From contig JAPSJT010000004.1 in NCBI GenBank assembly GCA_031178045.1, positions 1 to 39,321 of the forward strand: DNA of 39,321 bases, written 5' to 3'. The DNA is from Agromyces sp. Lineage in GTDB: Bacteria > Actinomycetota > Actinomycetes > Actinomycetales > Microbacteriaceae. A program made the position numbers and the translations under genes. The notes below the pieces were generated by a model. It had not been told where the DNA came from. It searched no databases and saw only the letters and a list, made by a program, of their open reading frames with translations. Below are positions 8,567-18,839 of the stretch, piece by piece. Within the stretch, counting starts at the first letter, position 1; each line of letters opens with the position of its first letter.

Positions 8567-10059
8567 GCGACGAGTTGACGATCTCCGCCGTCGGGGCGGG
8601 CGGAGGCACTGGAGCGGCTGGAACGTCCACGGTCGCGGTCGACGAGCTCTTCGTCGACGCCGCGCGGCTCGGCGCTGCGACGTGCGTCATCGACGGGTGG
8701 ATCCGGAGCGTTGTCGTGATCGGCCGCGACCTCGGGTCGCTGCCACTGCCGGCGGGCACCGGCATGTGGGAGTCGGGATCGCCGACGATCGCCCTCGAGC
8801 ACGCCGAGCGCGAACTGCGCCGGGCGCGCGAGCTGGCCGAGTCGCTGCAGGCGGGCCTCGGAGCCGCGGCCGAGCGCTACGGCGCGACCGAGCGATTCAT
8901 CGACGGACTCTGGAGACTCGGGGCGAGCATCGGGGGGCACTGGCTCGGCGGCGCGGCGCCGGCCCTCCTCGCCGGAGGGGTCCTCGCGGCGGCGGCCAAC
9001 GCGGCGGCGGCGGCGCTCTGGCGCGGCGCCGGGCTCGGAGCGACACCGCTCGAACGATGGCTCGGCGAGCACCGCGGCATGCTGTCCGACCCGGCGTTCG
9101 TGCGACTCGTGCGACTGGCGGCCGATCACGCCGACGAGTTCACGGCCGGCGCCCTCCACGTCCCTCTGCCATCGCCGGTCGTCGCAACGCTCGGCAGCGG
9201 CGTCGGTGCGCCCGAGAGCGCGTCGGTGCTGCTCGGCCTCGCGGGCGGCGCGGGCCTTCTCGGCAGTCGCCTGCTCGTCGAGGGCCCCGTGCGTGTCGAG
9301 CGTGCGGCGACACGCGCCGTCGACGCGCCGAACGGCGTCGGCGATCTCGCCGAGCGAGTGCCATCGAACGGGGCCGACGGTGCGCAGATCCGGATCGAGC
9401 GCTACGGCGGGGTCGACGATCCCCGCTGGATCGTCTACGTGAGCGGAACGGTCGACGCCGGTCTCGTGGGCGATCGGCAGCCCTTCGACATGACCTCGAA
9501 CGTCCATGGCGTCGCGGCTCGATCCGAACTCGACGCACTGCAGCTCGCGGGCGGTGGATCGGGCGCCGGCGAACGCGCCGTTCGCGAGGCGATGCACGCC
9601 GCCGGGGTGCAGCCGGGCGACCCGGTACTGCCCGTCGGCTACTCCGGCGGTGGCATAGTGGCCGCGAACCTCGCCGCCGACCCCGGGCTCAACGTGGTGG
9701 GCGCCGTGAACCTCGGCGGGCCGGTCGCGTCAGCCTGCTCACGCGACGGGGTGAGCGTGCTCTCGGTCGAGCACGACGAGGACCTCGTGCCCGCATCCGG
9801 CGGAGCGGGGCAGCCGTCGCCCGACCGACTCACGGTGTCACGCAGCGTGCTCGCGCCCGGTCGGGAGTACGAGGGCGTGCTCCCGGCGCATGAGCTCTCG
9901 GCCTATCGCGAGACGGCCGCGCTCATCGACGAATCGGAGGAGGCGCGGCTCGCCGCCTTCCGTTCTCTCGTCGCCGAGATCACGGGCGGCGGCGCGGGCC
10001 AGCGCAGCGAGTGGGTCGCGACCCGGGTCGTCAGTCCCGAGCCGACGGGCGCACGATGA
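8563..10059 (+). CDS. Helical/Ala-Gly-rich N-terminus with C-terminal alpha/beta-hydrolase (serine esterase/lipase-like) domain
   Basis: VLPVGYSGGGIVAANLAAD (GxSxG nucleophile elbow), downstream VEHDEDLVP and LPAHELSAY as candidate Asp/His. Confidence 0.72.
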   Translation: MSDELTISAVGAGGGTGAAGTSTVAVDELFVDAARLGAATCVIDGWIRSVVVIGRDLGSLPLPAGTGMWESGSPTIALEHAERELRRARELAESLQAGLGAAAERYGATERFIDGLWRLGASIGGHWLGGAAPALLAGGVLAAAANAAAAALWRGAGLGATPLERWLGEHRGMLSDPAFVRLVRLAADHADEFTAGALHVPLPSPVVATLGSGVGAPESASVLLGLAGGAGLLGSRLLVEGPVRVERAATRAVDAPNGVGDLAERVPSNGADGAQIRIERYGGVDDPRWIVYVSGTVDAGLVGDRQPFDMTSNVHGVAARSELDALQLAGGGSGAGERAVREAMHAAGVQPGDPVLPVGYSGGGIVAANLAADPGLNVVGAVNLGGPVASACSRDGVSVLSVEHDEDLVPASGGAGQPSPDRLTVSRSVLAPGREYEGVLPAHELSAYRETAALIDESEEARLAAFRSLVAEITGGGAGQRSEWVATRVVSPEPTGAR

Positions 10060-10417
10060 GCCCGATGAGCCAGTTGATCAGACCGAGTACGAGCGCACCG
10101 AGCACGCCCCACCAGAACCCGTCGACGACGAGCCCGAAGCCCATGAGGTCGCTGATCCATGCGACGAGCAGCAGGAGCAGTCCGTTGACGATGAAGGAGA
10201 TGAGCCCGAGCGTGAGCACGTAGAGCGGAAAGGCGACGATTCGGATGAACGTGCCGACGATCGCGTTCACCACTCCGAAGATCACCGCGATCAGGAGGTA
10301 GGTGAGCACCGTCGCCACCGTCGTCTCCTCGTACGGCACGACCCTGACACCCGAGACGATGAGCGTTGTGAGCCAGAGGGCGAACGCCACGACGATGACC
10401 TTGACGATGAACCGCAT
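10031..10417 (-). CDS. Phage holin family / four-TM membrane protein
   Basis: Four hydrophobic helices including [50 protein letters not shown]-terminus. Confidence 0.82.
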   Translation of the reverse strand: MRFIVKVIVVAFALWLTTLIVSGVRVVPYEETTVATVLTYLLIAVIFGVVNAIVGTFIRIVAFPLYVLTLGLISFIVNGLLLLLVAWISDLMGFGLVVDGFWWGVLGALVLGLINWLIGLIVRPSARD

Positions 10418-10470
10418 GCTCCCCACTCTGGCAGAACGCGCGGTGGGAGCGAAGGGGTACGGTGGAATCC

Positions 10471-11580
10471 GTGACCGCACCGGAGCCCACGGGGGCGCGC
10501 GTTCGCCTGCGCCCCGAGATCGCCGCCCTTCCCCCGTACCGACAGGGGCGGCCGGCTCCCGTCGACGGCTTCAAGCTCTCGAGCAACGAGAACCCCTTCC
10601 CGCCCCTGCCTGGTGTCGTCGACGCCGTCGCGGCAACGGCTCGCGAGATCAACCGGTATCCCGATGCGACGGCGCTCGTGCTGCGCGAACGGCTCGCCGA
10701 GCGATTCGACGTCACCGCCGACGAGGTGCTCGTCGGCGCGGGCTCCGTGTCGCTGCTCGCCCAGTTCATCGCCGCGGCGACGGCCCAGGGCGAAGAGGTC
10801 GTCTACTCGTGGCGCTCGTTCGAGGCGTACCCCGGACTCGCCACCGTGGCCGGGGCGACGAGCGTGCGGGTGCCCAATCGTCCCGATCACGGGCACGACC
10901 TCGACGCGATGGCGGCGGCGATCACCGATCGCACACGGGTCGTGATCGTCTGCTCGCCGAACAACCCGACGGGCATGATCGTCACGGCCGCCGAGTTCGA
11001 CGCGTTCATGACGCGCGTGCCCGGCGACGTGCTCGTGCTGCTCGACGAGGCGTACATCGAGTTCGTCCGCGACGCGGCATCCGTCGACGGCCGCACCCTC
11101 ATCGGTCGTCACCCGAATCTCGTGATCCTGCGCACCTTCTCGAAGGCGTACGGACTCGCGGGCCTTCGCGTCGGGTACGCGATCGGCCCCGTTGCGGTAC
11201 TCGACGCGGCGCGCGCGACCGCGATCCCGCTGGGCGTCACCGCCGCGTCGACCGCCGCCGCTCTCGCCTCGCTCGAGCCCGCCGCCGAGTCGGAGCTGCT
11301 CGCCAGGGTCGAGACGATCACGCAGCGTCGCGATGCGCTGCGCGATGCGCTCGTGTCCCAGGGGTGGCCCGTTCCGAAGGCCCACGGCAATTTCGTCTGG
11401 CTGCCCACCGGAGAGACCACGGCGGCGGTCGCCGACCGTCTCTTCGATGCGGGGCTGGTCACGAGGGCATTTCCGCCCGAGGGAATCCGCATCTCCGTCG
11501 GCGAGCCGGAATCTGTCGATACCCTTCTCAGGATTCTCGGGGAGCTTGTTCCGGCCTCACAAGACACGCACCCGATCTAG
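10471..11580 (+). CDS. Histidinol-phosphate/aromatic aminotransferase (HisC/Pat family, PLP-dependent)
   Basis: [54 protein letters not shown]. Confidence 0.92.
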   Translation: MTAPEPTGARVRLRPEIAALPPYRQGRPAPVDGFKLSSNENPFPPLPGVVDAVAATAREINRYPDATALVLRERLAERFDVTADEVLVGAGSVSLLAQFIAAATAQGEEVVYSWRSFEAYPGLATVAGATSVRVPNRPDHGHDLDAMAAAITDRTRVVIVCSPNNPTGMIVTAAEFDAFMTRVPGDVLVLLDEAYIEFVRDAASVDGRTLIGRHPNLVILRTFSKAYGLAGLRVGYAIGPVAVLDAARATAIPLGVTAASTAAALASLEPAAESELLARVETITQRRDALRDALVSQGWPVPKAHGNFVWLPTGETTAAVADRLFDAGLVTRAFPPEGIRISVGEPESVDTLLRILGELVPASQDTHPI

Positions 11581-11596
11581 CCGCTAGCGTGGAACG

Positions 11597-12730
11597 GTGG
11601 CAGCCCGCGAGAGAGACTTCACCGCGCCGACGGTCCAACTCCTGACCCCGACCGGAGAGCTGCGGCCGACCCCCGAGGCCGAGCCCTACCTGCCCCTCGT
11701 CGAGGCGCTGCCCGACGAGACGCTCGAGCGGTTCTACCGCGACATGGCCGTCTCACGTCGCATCGACCTCGCCGGGGCGAACCTCCAGCGCCAGGGGCAA
11801 CTCGCACTCTGGGTGCCGAGTCACGGGCAGGAGGCGGCCCAGGTCGGTTCGGCTCACGCCGCCCGGCCGCAGGACCACATCTTCCCGTCGTACCGCGAGC
11901 ACATCGTCGGCATGATCCGCGGACTCGATCCCGTCAACATCCTCTCGCTCCTCCGCGGAGCCACCCTGGGTGGCTGGAACCCCGCCGAGAACGGCAACTT
12001 CCACCTCTACACGCTCGTGCTCGCGTCCCAGACCCTGCACGCGACCGGGTACGCGATGGGCATCCAGTTCGATGGCCTCGCCGGTACGGGCGACCCCGAC
12101 ACCGATACGGCCGTGCTCGTGTACTACGGCGACGGCGCCACCTCGCAGGGCGATGCGAGCGAGGCCCTCGTGTTCGCCTCGAGCTACCAGACCCCGCAGG
12201 TGTTCTTCATCCAGAACAACCAATGGGCGATCTCGGTCCCCGTCTCGCGCCAGTCGCGCAGCCCGCTCTCGCTCCGCGCCGGGGGCTTCGGCATGCCGGG
12301 CGTGCGCATCGACGGCAACGACGTGCTCGTGAGCTACGCCGTCACGCGACAGTCGCTCGAGGAGGCGCGCGCCGGCGAGGGCCCGAGTCTCATCGAGGCC
12401 CTGACCTATCGCATGGGCGCCCACACCACGGCCGACGATCCGACGAAGTACCGCACCGACGCCGAGGTCGCGTACTGGGCCGAGCGCGACCCGATCACGC
12501 GCTACCGCGCGTGGCTCGAGAGCCGCGGAGCGTCCGCCGCCTTCTTCGACGGTGTCGATGCCGAAGCGGCGGATGTCGCGGCCGACGTGCGCCGGCGGGC
12601 GCTCGAGCTCACCGCGCCGACTCGTGAGAAGATCTTCGCCCACGTCTACAGCGAGCCGCATCCGCTCATGGCCGAGCAATCGGCCTGGCTCGAGGCGTAC
12701 GAATCCGGCTTCGAGGGAGGCGCGGCATGA
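11597..12730 (+). CDS. Branched-chain-type 2-oxoacid dehydrogenase E1 component, alpha subunit
   Basis: ThDP motif YYGDGATSQGDASEAL...IQNNQWAISVPVSRQ; MGAHTTADDPTKYR. Confidence 0.93.
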   Translation: MAARERDFTAPTVQLLTPTGELRPTPEAEPYLPLVEALPDETLERFYRDMAVSRRIDLAGANLQRQGQLALWVPSHGQEAAQVGSAHAARPQDHIFPSYREHIVGMIRGLDPVNILSLLRGATLGGWNPAENGNFHLYTLVLASQTLHATGYAMGIQFDGLAGTGDPDTDTAVLVYYGDGATSQGDASEALVFASSYQTPQVFFIQNNQWAISVPVSRQSRSPLSLRAGGFGMPGVRIDGNDVLVSYAVTRQSLEEARAGEGPSLIEALTYRMGAHTTADDPTKYRTDAEVAYWAERDPITRYRAWLESRGASAAFFDGVDAEAADVAADVRRRALELTAPTREKIFAHVYSEPHPLMAEQSAWLEAYESGFEGGAA

Positions 12731-13809
12731 GCGCCCGAACGGAAGAGGAGCAGTTCGTGACGGACGCCGCCGTGGCTGCCCGGTCGACCGAGACGACCGC
12801 ATCAGCGCCCGTCGCCGACGAGGGCGTTCGCGGCGTGCAGACGCTCTCGATGGCGAAGGCGATCACCGCGGGCCTTCGGGCCGCGATGCGTGCCGACGAC
12901 AAGGTGCTGCTCATGGGCGAGGACATCGGTCCCCTGGGCGGGGTCTTCCGTGTGACCGAGGGTCTGCAGGCCGAGTTCGGCGACAGGCGGGTGCTCGACA
13001 CTCCGCTCGCCGAATCCGGAATCGTCGGCGCGGCCATCGGGCTGGCGATGCGCGGATACCGTCCCGTCGCCGAGATCCAGTTCGACGGCTTCATCTTCCC
13101 CGCCTTCGACCAGATCACGACGCAGCTCGCCCGGCAGACCGTGCGGCACGACGGCACCGTGTCGATGCCGGTCGTCATCCGGGTCCCCTACGGCGGCCAC
13201 ATCGGCTCGATCGAGCATCACCAGGAGAGCCCGGAGGCGTACTTCGCGCACACTCCCGGCCTCCGGGTCGTGAGCCCGTCGAGCCCGCACGATGCGTACT
13301 GGATGATCCAGGAGGCGATCGCCTCCGACGACCCCGTGCTCTTCTTGGAGCCGAAGAGTCGCTACTGGCCGAAGGGTCCGGTCGACCACGATCACTCGGG
13401 CATGCCGCTGCACGCGAGCCGAGTCATCCGGCAGGGCACGGATGTCACGGTCGTCGGTCACGGCGCCATGATCTCGACGCTGCTCCAGGCCGCCGACATC
13501 GCCGCGGCCGAGGGCAGGAGCCTCGAGGTCGTCGACCTGCGCTCGCTCTCCCCCATCGACTACGGACCGCTGCTCGATTCGGTGCACCGCACAGGGCGAC
13601 TCGTCGTCGCGCAGGAGGCGTACGGCTTCGTGAGCATCGGCTCCGAGATCGCGGCGACCGTCGCCGAACGGGCGTTCTACTCGCTCGAGGCGCCGGTGCT
13701 CCGGGTCTCGAGCTTCGACACCCCGTTCCCGCCGGCGGCCCTTGAGGCCGAATACCTGCCGAGCCCCGACCGGGTGCTCGAGGCCGTCGACCGGGCGCTG
13801 GCGTACTGA
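12727..13809 (+). CDS. 2-oxoacid dehydrogenase E1 component, beta subunit
   Basis: LLMGEDIGPLGGVFRVTEGLQAEFGDRRVLDTPLAESGIVGAAIGLAMRGYRPVAEIQF. Confidence 0.95.
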   Translation: MSARTEEEQFVTDAAVAARSTETTASAPVADEGVRGVQTLSMAKAITAGLRAAMRADDKVLLMGEDIGPLGGVFRVTEGLQAEFGDRRVLDTPLAESGIVGAAIGLAMRGYRPVAEIQFDGFIFPAFDQITTQLARQTVRHDGTVSMPVVIRVPYGGHIGSIEHHQESPEAYFAHTPGLRVVSPSSPHDAYWMIQEAIASDDPVLFLEPKSRYWPKGPVDHDHSGMPLHASRVIRQGTDVTVVGHGAMISTLLQAADIAAAEGRSLEVVDLRSLSPIDYGPLLDSVHRTGRLVVAQEAYGFVSIGSEIAATVAERAFYSLEAPVLRVSSFDTPFPPAALEAEYLPSPDRVLEAVDRALAY

Positions 13810-13871
13810 CGCGTCCGCCGCGCCCGATGACATGACGACAACGGCATAGATCGACTGCGAGGGTAAAGAGT

Positions 13872-15314
13872 ATGAGCGAGATCCGATTCCCCCTCCCCGA
13901 TGTCGGCGAAGGACTGACCGAGGCCGAGATCGTGCAGTGGCGCGTGGCCCCGGGTGACCGCATCGCGCTCGACCAGGTGTTCGTCGAGATCGAGACCGCC
14001 AAATCGCTCGTGGAACTGCCGAGCGCGTTCGAGGGCGTCGTCTCCGAACTGCTCGTCGACGAGGGCGCGACCGTCGATGTCGGAACGCCCATCCTCGTCA
14101 TCGCAACGGACGCTCCGGGTGCGGATGCCGCTGCCCCGGCGCCGGCAGCGGCGCCGCCCGCCTCCCCCGCGGTTCCCGGACCCTCCACCGCCCAGGCTGC
14201 GCCTGCCGCGTCACCCGCGACCGTCGCCTCCCATGCGCCCGCCTCGTCGGACGGAGGCGGCGCCGTGCTCGTCGGTCATGGATCGAGCGGCCCTGCGGCG
14301 ACGCGGCGGCGGCGGCATCCTTCCCCCGGCGGCGCGCACGAGAATCTCGCCGCCGCACCGGCACCGGCACCGGCAGCTGCCGCTCCCTCGGCCCCGGCGG
14401 CACCGGCGGTGTCGCGGAATATTCCTCCGACGGCATCACGAGGAGAGTTGCGCGTCCCGGTCATCGCCAAGCCCCCGATCCGCAAGCTTGCGAAAGACCT
14501 CGGAGTCGACCTCTCCCGCGTCGCTCCGACCGGCCCGATCGGCGACATCACCCGCGACGACGTCGTGCGAGCGGCCAGCCAGGCGAGCGTCTTCCGCAAC
14601 ATCGAGACTCCCGAGTGGCCCGAGGGCCGCGAAGACCGCGTTCCCGTGAAGGGCGTGCGGAAGGCCATCGCGAACGCCATGGTGCAGAGCGCATACTCCG
14701 CACCGCATGTGAGCGTGTTCGTCGATGTCGATGCCACGCGCACGATGGAGTACGTCACCCGACTGAAGGCATCGACCGACTACGCCGGCGTGCGGGTCTC
14801 ACCGCTCCTGGTCATGGCCAAGGCCATGATCTGGGCGGTTCGCCGCAACCCCACCGTGAACGCGCAGTGGACCGACGAGGAGATCATCGTCAAGCACTAC
14901 GTGAACCTCGGGGTCGCCGCGGCGACTCCTCGCGGGCTCATCGTGCCGAACGTCAAGGAAGCGCAGTCGATGTCGATGCTCGAGCTCGCGACCGCGCTGG
15001 AGCAGCTCACCCGCACCGCGCGCGAGGGCAAGACCCAGCCCGCCGAGATGCAGGGCGGCACCATCACGATCACGAACATCGGCGTCTTCGGGATGGACAC
15101 GGGCACTCCGATCCTCAATCCCGGCGAGGTCGCGATCGTCGCGCTCGGCACGATCAAGCAGAAGCCGTGGGTGGTCGACGGCGAGGTGCGTCCGCGCTTC
15201 GTGACGACGATCGGGGCGTCGTTCGATCACCGCGTGGTCGACGGGGACGTCGCATCGCGCTTCCTGGCGGACGTCGCGTCGATCATCGAGGAGCCGGCGC
15301 TCCTGCTCGAGTGA
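13872..15314 (+). CDS. Dihydrolipoamide acyltransferase (E2)
   Basis: Lipoyl motif [15 protein letters not shown]3/E1-binding [28 protein letters not shown]; catalytic [16 protein letters not shown]. Confidence 0.95.
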   Translation: MSEIRFPLPDVGEGLTEAEIVQWRVAPGDRIALDQVFVEIETAKSLVELPSAFEGVVSELLVDEGATVDVGTPILVIATDAPGADAAAPAPAAAPPASPAVPGPSTAQAAPAASPATVASHAPASSDGGGAVLVGHGSSGPAATRRRRHPSPGGAHENLAAAPAPAPAAAAPSAPAAPAVSRNIPPTASRGELRVPVIAKPPIRKLAKDLGVDLSRVAPTGPIGDITRDDVVRAASQASVFRNIETPEWPEGREDRVPVKGVRKAIANAMVQSAYSAPHVSVFVDVDATRTMEYVTRLKASTDYAGVRVSPLLVMAKAMIWAVRRNPTVNAQWTDEEIIVKHYVNLGVAAATPRGLIVPNVKEAQSMSMLELATALEQLTRTAREGKTQPAEMQGGTITITNIGVFGMDTGTPILNPGEVAIVALGTIKQKPWVVDGEVRPRFVTTIGASFDHRVVDGDVASRFLADVASIIEEPALLLE

Positions 15315-15405
15315 GTCGATCGCCGGAGATCCGGCACCGTCCGGTCGTAGCAGGTTCCGGGAGCGAGGATTAGACTCGCCCCGACGCGACGGAGCGGAGG
15401 ATGCC

Positions 15406-16155
15406 ATGTCGCCATCGGTCATCGTGAAGTCCGCACCGCACGATCTCGTCATCGAAGCGGCCCGAAGTGCCGTCATCGTCGTCGACATGCAGAACGACTT
15501 CGGCTCGCCGGGCGGATTCTTCGATCTGGGCGGCGTCGATATCTCCGGGATCGAGGCCGTCGTTCCGCGCATCGCGGATGTTCTCCTCGCCGCACGGCAA
15601 GCCGGGATGAAGATCGTCTATCTGAAGATGGGGTTCCGGCCCGACCTGTCCGACGCGGGCGCACCGGACTCTCCGAACTGGCTCAAGCACGCGCAATTGA
15701 AGGCGATCGGCGAGGAAGTGACTGCGCCGGACGGCCGACCATCCCGGGTTCTGATCCGGGACACCTGGAACACCGACATCGTGCCCGCACTCGTACCACA
15801 GGAATCGGACGCCGTGGTGTACAAGAGCAGATTCAGCGGCTTCTACGGCACCGATCTCGACCGGATCCTCAAGAGCCACTCGATCTCGACCCTCATCTTC
15901 ACGGGCTGCACGACGAGCATCTGCGTCGAGTCGACCATCCGCGATGCCATGTATCGCGATTACACCTGCCTCCTGCTGGCCGACTGTGCAGCGGAACCGA
16001 TCGGAGACGGTCTGTCACGCAGCAATCACGAGGCGTCGCTGCTGGCCGTTCAGGCACTTCTCGGATGGGTCTCGAACTCGGGTGAGCTGCTCGACGCGCT
16101 CGTGCTTGCCGAATCCCAGGATCGCTCCGCATCGCACGCGATGCGCATGAGCTAG
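15406..16155 (+). CDS. Cysteine hydrolase of isochorismatase/RutB-like family
   Basis: VIVVDMQNDFGSPGG (Asp), YKSRFSGFYGTDLD (Lys), FTGCTTSICVESTIRDA (Cys) triad; GGAGG RBS. Confidence 0.9.
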   Translation: MSPSVIVKSAPHDLVIEAARSAVIVVDMQNDFGSPGGFFDLGGVDISGIEAVVPRIADVLLAARQAGMKIVYLKMGFRPDLSDAGAPDSPNWLKHAQLKAIGEEVTAPDGRPSRVLIRDTWNTDIVPALVPQESDAVVYKSRFSGFYGTDLDRILKSHSISTLIFTGCTTSICVESTIRDAMYRDYTCLLLADCAAEPIGDGLSRSNHEASLLAVQALLGWVSNSGELLDALVLAESQDRSASHAMRMS

Positions 16156-16157
16156 CT

Positions 16158-16173
16158 GGGCGGCGTGCCGCCC
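16158..16173. terminator. Putative hairpin between convergent genes
   Basis: GGGCGGCGTGCCGCCC perfect inverted repeat; no T-tract. Confidence 0.45.
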
Positions 16174-16216
16174 GAGGCGGACGCTTCCACCCTCGCGGAC
16201 CGTGGAGTCGGCGCCG

Positions 16217-16717
16217 CTACAGTCGGATCTCGTAGGTGACCGAGTCGGCCCTGCGGCGAATCTCGACCAGCCCGGCGTTCTCGAGCGTGCGTCTCGCGGG
16301 GAGGTTCGACACCTCGGTTTCGGCTCGCGCGAAGGTCGCGCCAGCGGATCTCGCGAGGTCGAGCGTCTCGAGCACCGCATACAGCGCGAGGCCCTGACCG
16401 CGCACCGCCGGTACGAGACCGAATGCGAACTCGACGACACCGTCGACGTCGGCATCGGAAGGGCCGAAGAGGTTGATGCCGCCGATGGTGGCACCGTCAG
16501 CCGCCCGACGTACGAGATAGGGGCCGAACGGCGCCGGATCGCCGGTCTCGCGCACCGCCCGCACGTACTCGCTCAGCAGTTCGGGTTCGTCGGTGAAGGC
16601 GTACCCGCCCTCCCACCCGTCGTTCGGGTCGACCGCCCCCGACAGCACGCGCTCGGCATCGGCGACGGTGAACGGATGCAACGTGATCAATGCCGTCGTC
16701 GTATCCACGTGCCTCAT
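16217..16717 (-). CDS. GNAT (RimJ/RimL-like) acetyltransferase
   Basis: IGGINLFGPSDADVDGVVEFAFGLVPAVRGQGLALYAVLETLD, ENAGLVEIRR. Confidence 0.85.
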   Translation of the reverse strand: MRHVDTTTALITLHPFTVADAERVLSGAVDPNDGWEGGYAFTDEPELLSEYVRAVRETGDPAPFGPYLVRRAADGATIGGINLFGPSDADVDGVVEFAFGLVPAVRGQGLALYAVLETLDLARSAGATFARAETEVSNLPARRTLENAGLVEIRRRADSVTYEIRL

Positions 16718-16824
16718 GGTCGCACGAAGGTCCGACACACGCCAGAAGTCATCCACAGCGTGACGCGGAATGTCCCGCGTCCGATCGGGTTGCATTGCAT
16801 CGTGAGGTCCCAGCGTTCATGGTT

Positions 16825-16854
16825 TTGACAATCATTATCAATAAAGACTATCGT
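16825..16854 (+). promoter_or_regulatory. Predicted znu promoter: -35 TTGACA (16825-16830), 18-bp spacer, -10 TATCGT (16849-16854)
   Basis: Consensus match; start codon ATG 16861 is 6 nt after the -10. Confidence 0.65.
16826..16840. promoter_or_regulatory. Zur/Fur-type operator
   Basis: TGACAATCATTATCA, 15-bp near-perfect palindrome matching the TGaaAATcATTttCA type of site, just upstream of a zinc ABC importer. Confidence 0.75.
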
Positions 16855-16860
16855 CGAGAC

Positions 16861-17979
16861 ATGGTCACCCGAGTCATGTCGTCCTCCCGTCGCGTCCGCA
16901 CCGTCCTCGCCACGGGCGCACTCGCGGCGGCAAGCGCGCTCGCACTGGCCTCGTGCGCGAGCCCGGCGGCATCCGACAGCGGCTCGAACGGCGGCCCGAA
17001 GATCGTCGCCACCACCACCCAGGTCGGCGACTTCACCCGCGAACTCCTGGGGGAGACGGCCGTGGTGACGCAGCTCCTCACGCCCGCTCAGAGCGCGCAC
17101 AGCTTCGACCCTTCGGCGGCGCAGCTCGCCGCCCTCGGCGAGGCCGACGCGCTCGTCGTCAACGGCGCCGGCCTCGAGTCGTGGCTCGACGACGCAGTGA
17201 GCGCCTCCGGCTTCGACGGCGTGCTCATCGACGCGAGCACGGGCATCGAACTGTTCGGCACCGAGGAGCATGACGAGCACGACGATGCTGCCGGCACCCA
17301 CGACGACGAAGCGGAGGCGACCGCCGAGGCGGGCGGAACCGCCGAGCCCGACGCGCACGACGACGCGGCGGACGACCATGCCGAGCACGAGCACGAGCAC
17401 GGCGAGGGCAACCCGCACATCTGGACCGATCCCGAGCTCGCCGAGCACATGGTCGAGAACATCGCCGACGGCCTCGCCGACGTCGCGGGCGTCGATGCCG
17501 CCGCGCTCGAGACGAACGAAGAGGCCTACCTCGCCAAGCTCGACGCCCTCGATTCGTGGATCGAGCAGAACGTGTCGACCGTGCCGGTCGAGCAGCGACT
17601 GCTCGTGACGAACCACGACGCCTTCACCTACTTCGTCGATGCGTACGACATCACCTTCGTGGGCAGCGTCATCCCGAGCTTCGACGACAACGCCGAGCCG
17701 AGCGCCGCCGAGATCGACGAGCTCGTCGCGAAGATCCGTGCGACGGGAGTCAAGGCGGTGTTCTCCGAGGCCTCGATCTCGCCGAAGACTGCCGAGACGA
17801 TCGCCAGCGAGGCCGGCGTGATCGTCTACTCCGGCGACGACGCCCTCTACGGCGACGCGCTCGGGGCGGCGGGATCCGACGGCGACACCTACCTCGGCAG
17901 CCAGGAGCACAACGTCCGGCTGATCCTCGAGTCGTGGGGGGTCGAGCCTTCCGCGCTCCCCGACGTGCTGCAAGGATGA
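16861..17979 (+). CDS. Zinc ABC transporter substrate-binding lipoprotein (ZnuA-like)
   Basis: Signal/lipobox LALASCASPA; His/Asp/Glu-rich loop EEHDEHDD...HDDAADDHAEHEHEHGEGNPHIWTDP; VTNHDAFTYFVDAY. Confidence 0.93.
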   Translation: MVTRVMSSSRRVRTVLATGALAAASALALASCASPAASDSGSNGGPKIVATTTQVGDFTRELLGETAVVTQLLTPAQSAHSFDPSAAQLAALGEADALVVNGAGLESWLDDAVSASGFDGVLIDASTGIELFGTEEHDEHDDAAGTHDDEAEATAEAGGTAEPDAHDDAADDHAEHEHEHGEGNPHIWTDPELAEHMVENIADGLADVAGVDAAALETNEEAYLAKLDALDSWIEQNVSTVPVEQRLLVTNHDAFTYFVDAYDITFVGSVIPSFDDNAEPSAAEIDELVAKIRATGVKAVFSEASISPKTAETIASEAGVIVYSGDDALYGDALGAAGSDGDTYLGSQEHNVRLILESWGVEPSALPDVLQG

Positions 17980-17983
17980 CGGA

Positions 17984-18781
17984 ATGACCGACTCTCCGGT
18001 GCTGCGGCTCGACGGCGCTGCCTTCACGCATCCCGGTGGAGGAGGCATCAGCGAGCTCGACCTGTCGATCGCGCCGGGCCAGGCGGTGGCGCTCATCGGT
18101 CCGAACGGCGCCGGCAAGTCGACGCTCCTCAACGGTCTGCTCGGCCTGGTGCCGCTCACGGCCGGCACGGTGCACTACGAACAGCAGGCGACGGATGCCT
18201 CATCCGCGCCGACGACCCAAAATCATGCCGCTCGCGGCATGATCGGGTTCCTGCCTCAATCGGCTGAGCTCGACCCCGACTTCCCGATCAGCCTCGAGCA
18301 GGTGGTCATGCAGGGCCGCTACCGGCGCCTGGGTTTCCTCCGCTGGCCCGGGCGCGCCGATCGCGAAGCGGTGCGCCGCGCGCTCGACACGGTCGGCCTC
18401 ACCGAGCTTGCGAAGCGCCGATTCGGCGAGCTCTCGGGCGGACAACGACAGCGCGGACTGCTCGCGCGGGCGCTCGCCTCCGACCCCAGGCTGCTGCTGC
18501 TCGATGAGCCGTTCAACGGACTCGACCAGCAGAATCGCGACGCCCTCATCGCGACGCTCCAGGAGCTGAAGGGCAGAGGCGTCGCGGTGCTCGTCTCGAC
18601 GCACGACCTCGATCTGGCCAAGGTGGTCTGCGACGCCGTCGTGCTCGTCAATCGCACGCAACTCGCCTTCGGGCCGGTCGACGACGTGCTCACCCTCGGC
18701 AACGTGCAGGAGTGCTTCGACGGCGTGGAGGTCGAGCTCGACGAGCACACGCTCGTCGTGCCCGGCCACGAGGGGCATTGA
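17984..18781 (+). CDS. Zinc ABC transporter ATP-binding protein (ZnuC-like)
   Basis: Walker [39 protein letters not shown]. Confidence 0.93.
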   Translation: MTDSPVLRLDGAAFTHPGGGGISELDLSIAPGQAVALIGPNGAGKSTLLNGLLGLVPLTAGTVHYEQQATDASSAPTTQNHAARGMIGFLPQSAELDPDFPISLEQVVMQGRYRRLGFLRWPGRADREAVRRALDTVGLTELAKRRFGELSGGQRQRGLLARALASDPRLLLLDEPFNGLDQQNRDALIATLQELKGRGVAVLVSTHDLDLAKVVCDAVVLVNRTQLAFGPVDDVLTLGNVQECFDGVEVELDEHTLVVPGHEGH

Positions 18782-18839
18782 TGCCGCGAGTGGCATGCCG
18801 ATCCGTCCGCTCGCCTCGGCGGCGGGGGAGGGGCGGCGA

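Noticed and set aside
10031-10417. Phage holin family gene as prophage remnant
   Set aside because: No other phage genes nearby; this four-TM family is common in actinobacterial chromosomes
17260-17412. His/Asp-rich low-complexity stretch as possible repeat or assembly artefact
   Set aside because: Normal metal-binding loop of ZnuA-type proteins; frame is maintained
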